Below, in pieces: positions 5,739 through 5,951 of a stretch of 5,951 nucleotides of DNA. A model generated the notes under the pieces. That model was not told where the DNA came from. It saw nothing but the letters and a program-made list of their open reading frames with translations, and searched no databases. The translations under genes were made by a program, and so were the position numbers. Location of the stretch: positions 1 through 5,951 of the forward strand of contig DWYO01000214.1 of NCBI GenBank assembly GCA_019118725.1, in the 5' to 3' direction. This DNA comes from Candidatus Parabacteroides intestinavium. Lineage in GTDB: Bacteria > Bacteroidota > Bacteroidia > Bacteroidales > Tannerellaceae. Each line of letters opens with the position of its first letter. Within the stretch, counting starts at the first letter, position 1.

Positions 5739-5951
5739 ATGAAAAGAATAATTTTAACAGCAACGGCTTGGATGTTTTTCGCTTTATCTGTGTGGGCGGA
5801 AGATATAACTATTAAAGAAGAAACATTTTGGCAGGAAACAAACCCCCGTTCTTTTATAGTTTATCCGATAACAGAGGATCAAGTAAATCTTTTGTTTGAA
5901 GAAACACAGCAGCAGGTATCTATACAAGTAACAGATAGTACAGGACATCTT
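5739..5951 (+). CDS. Small secreted protein, DUF3244-like (3' end outside window)
   Basis: The first 71 codons are visible and still open at the window edge. ATG 5739 follows an A-rich leader (AATAGAAAA), the usual Bacteroidota start context. Residues 1-20 form a signal peptide: MKR start, hydrophobic core, and VWA|E cleavage site. The mature part begins EDITIKEETFW and contains PRSFIVYPI, then an alternating beta pattern VNLLFEE and VSIQVTDSTG. This order, a short charged lead, an 'RS-x-x-P' stretch, then an Ig-like pair of strands ending in TDxxG, resembles DUF3244 proteins, small secreted beta-sandwich proteins of gut Bacteroidales. The similarity is from memory and weak. GC is about 36% (75 of 211 bases counted by hand), well below the genes before it, so recent acquisition is possible. 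It appears to have its own promoter and so is probably not part of the protease operon. Confidence 0.6.
   Translation, partial: MKRIILTATAWMFFALSVWAEDITIKEETFWQETNPRSFIVYPITEDQVNLLFEETQQQVSIQVTDSTGHL

Noticed and set aside
1..5951. Search for insertion sequences, tRNA, rRNA or attachment sites
   Set aside because: No transposase or integrase motif, terminal inverted repeats around a gene, tRNA-like cloverleaf or rRNA sequence was recognised.

Overview
The window looks like a chromosomal segment of a Bacteroidales bacterium (Bacteroidota). The reasons are two sites fitting the phylum's TAnnTTTG -7 promoter box (1345-1352 and 5703-5710), A-rich leaders without a strong Shine-Dalgarno, a PorT-type outer-membrane barrel protein, a secreted tricorn-like S41 protease and a start resembling the small secreted DUF3244 proteins. 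Genus cannot be fixed from the sequence. The first three genes have roughly 50-55% GC by eye; the last is about 36% by hand count.

Layout, all on the + strand. Positions 1-30 may be the last codons of an upstream gene. Positions 62-826 encode an exported 254-aa outer-membrane beta-barrel protein. Positions 827-1381 are non-coding but structured: up to three consecutive terminator-like hairpins (874-908, 918-950, 1027-1051), a 13-bp inverted repeat (1094-1157), three copies of a T-rich ~22-bp direct repeat (1108-1129, 1152-1174, 1302-1323), and a good promoter (1323-1352). The third repeat copy runs into the -33 region of that promoter.

Positions 1382-4615 encode a 1077-aa tricorn-like serine protease with a signal peptide, two beta-propeller regions, a PDZ domain and an intact S41 active site. 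Five bases later, 4621-5622 encodes an exported alpha/beta hydrolase of the serine aminopeptidase S33 / lysophospholipase type. The two should be co-transcribed. Archaeal tricorn works with an S33 alpha/beta hydrolase, factor F1, so the pair may be an envelope counterpart of that relay. This is inference; a lipase role for the hydrolase is equally possible.

Positions 5623-5738 hold four GTGAA repeats spaced 11, 10 and 11 bp apart, one helical turn each. They lie upstream of a -7 box without a well-spaced -33 box, which suggests an activator-dependent promoter. This promoter drives a small secreted protein (from 5739) that is cut off by the window end.

The genes belong to recognisable families. 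The least explained parts are the two intergenic regions, above all the phased GTGAA array and the triplicated T-rich repeat.
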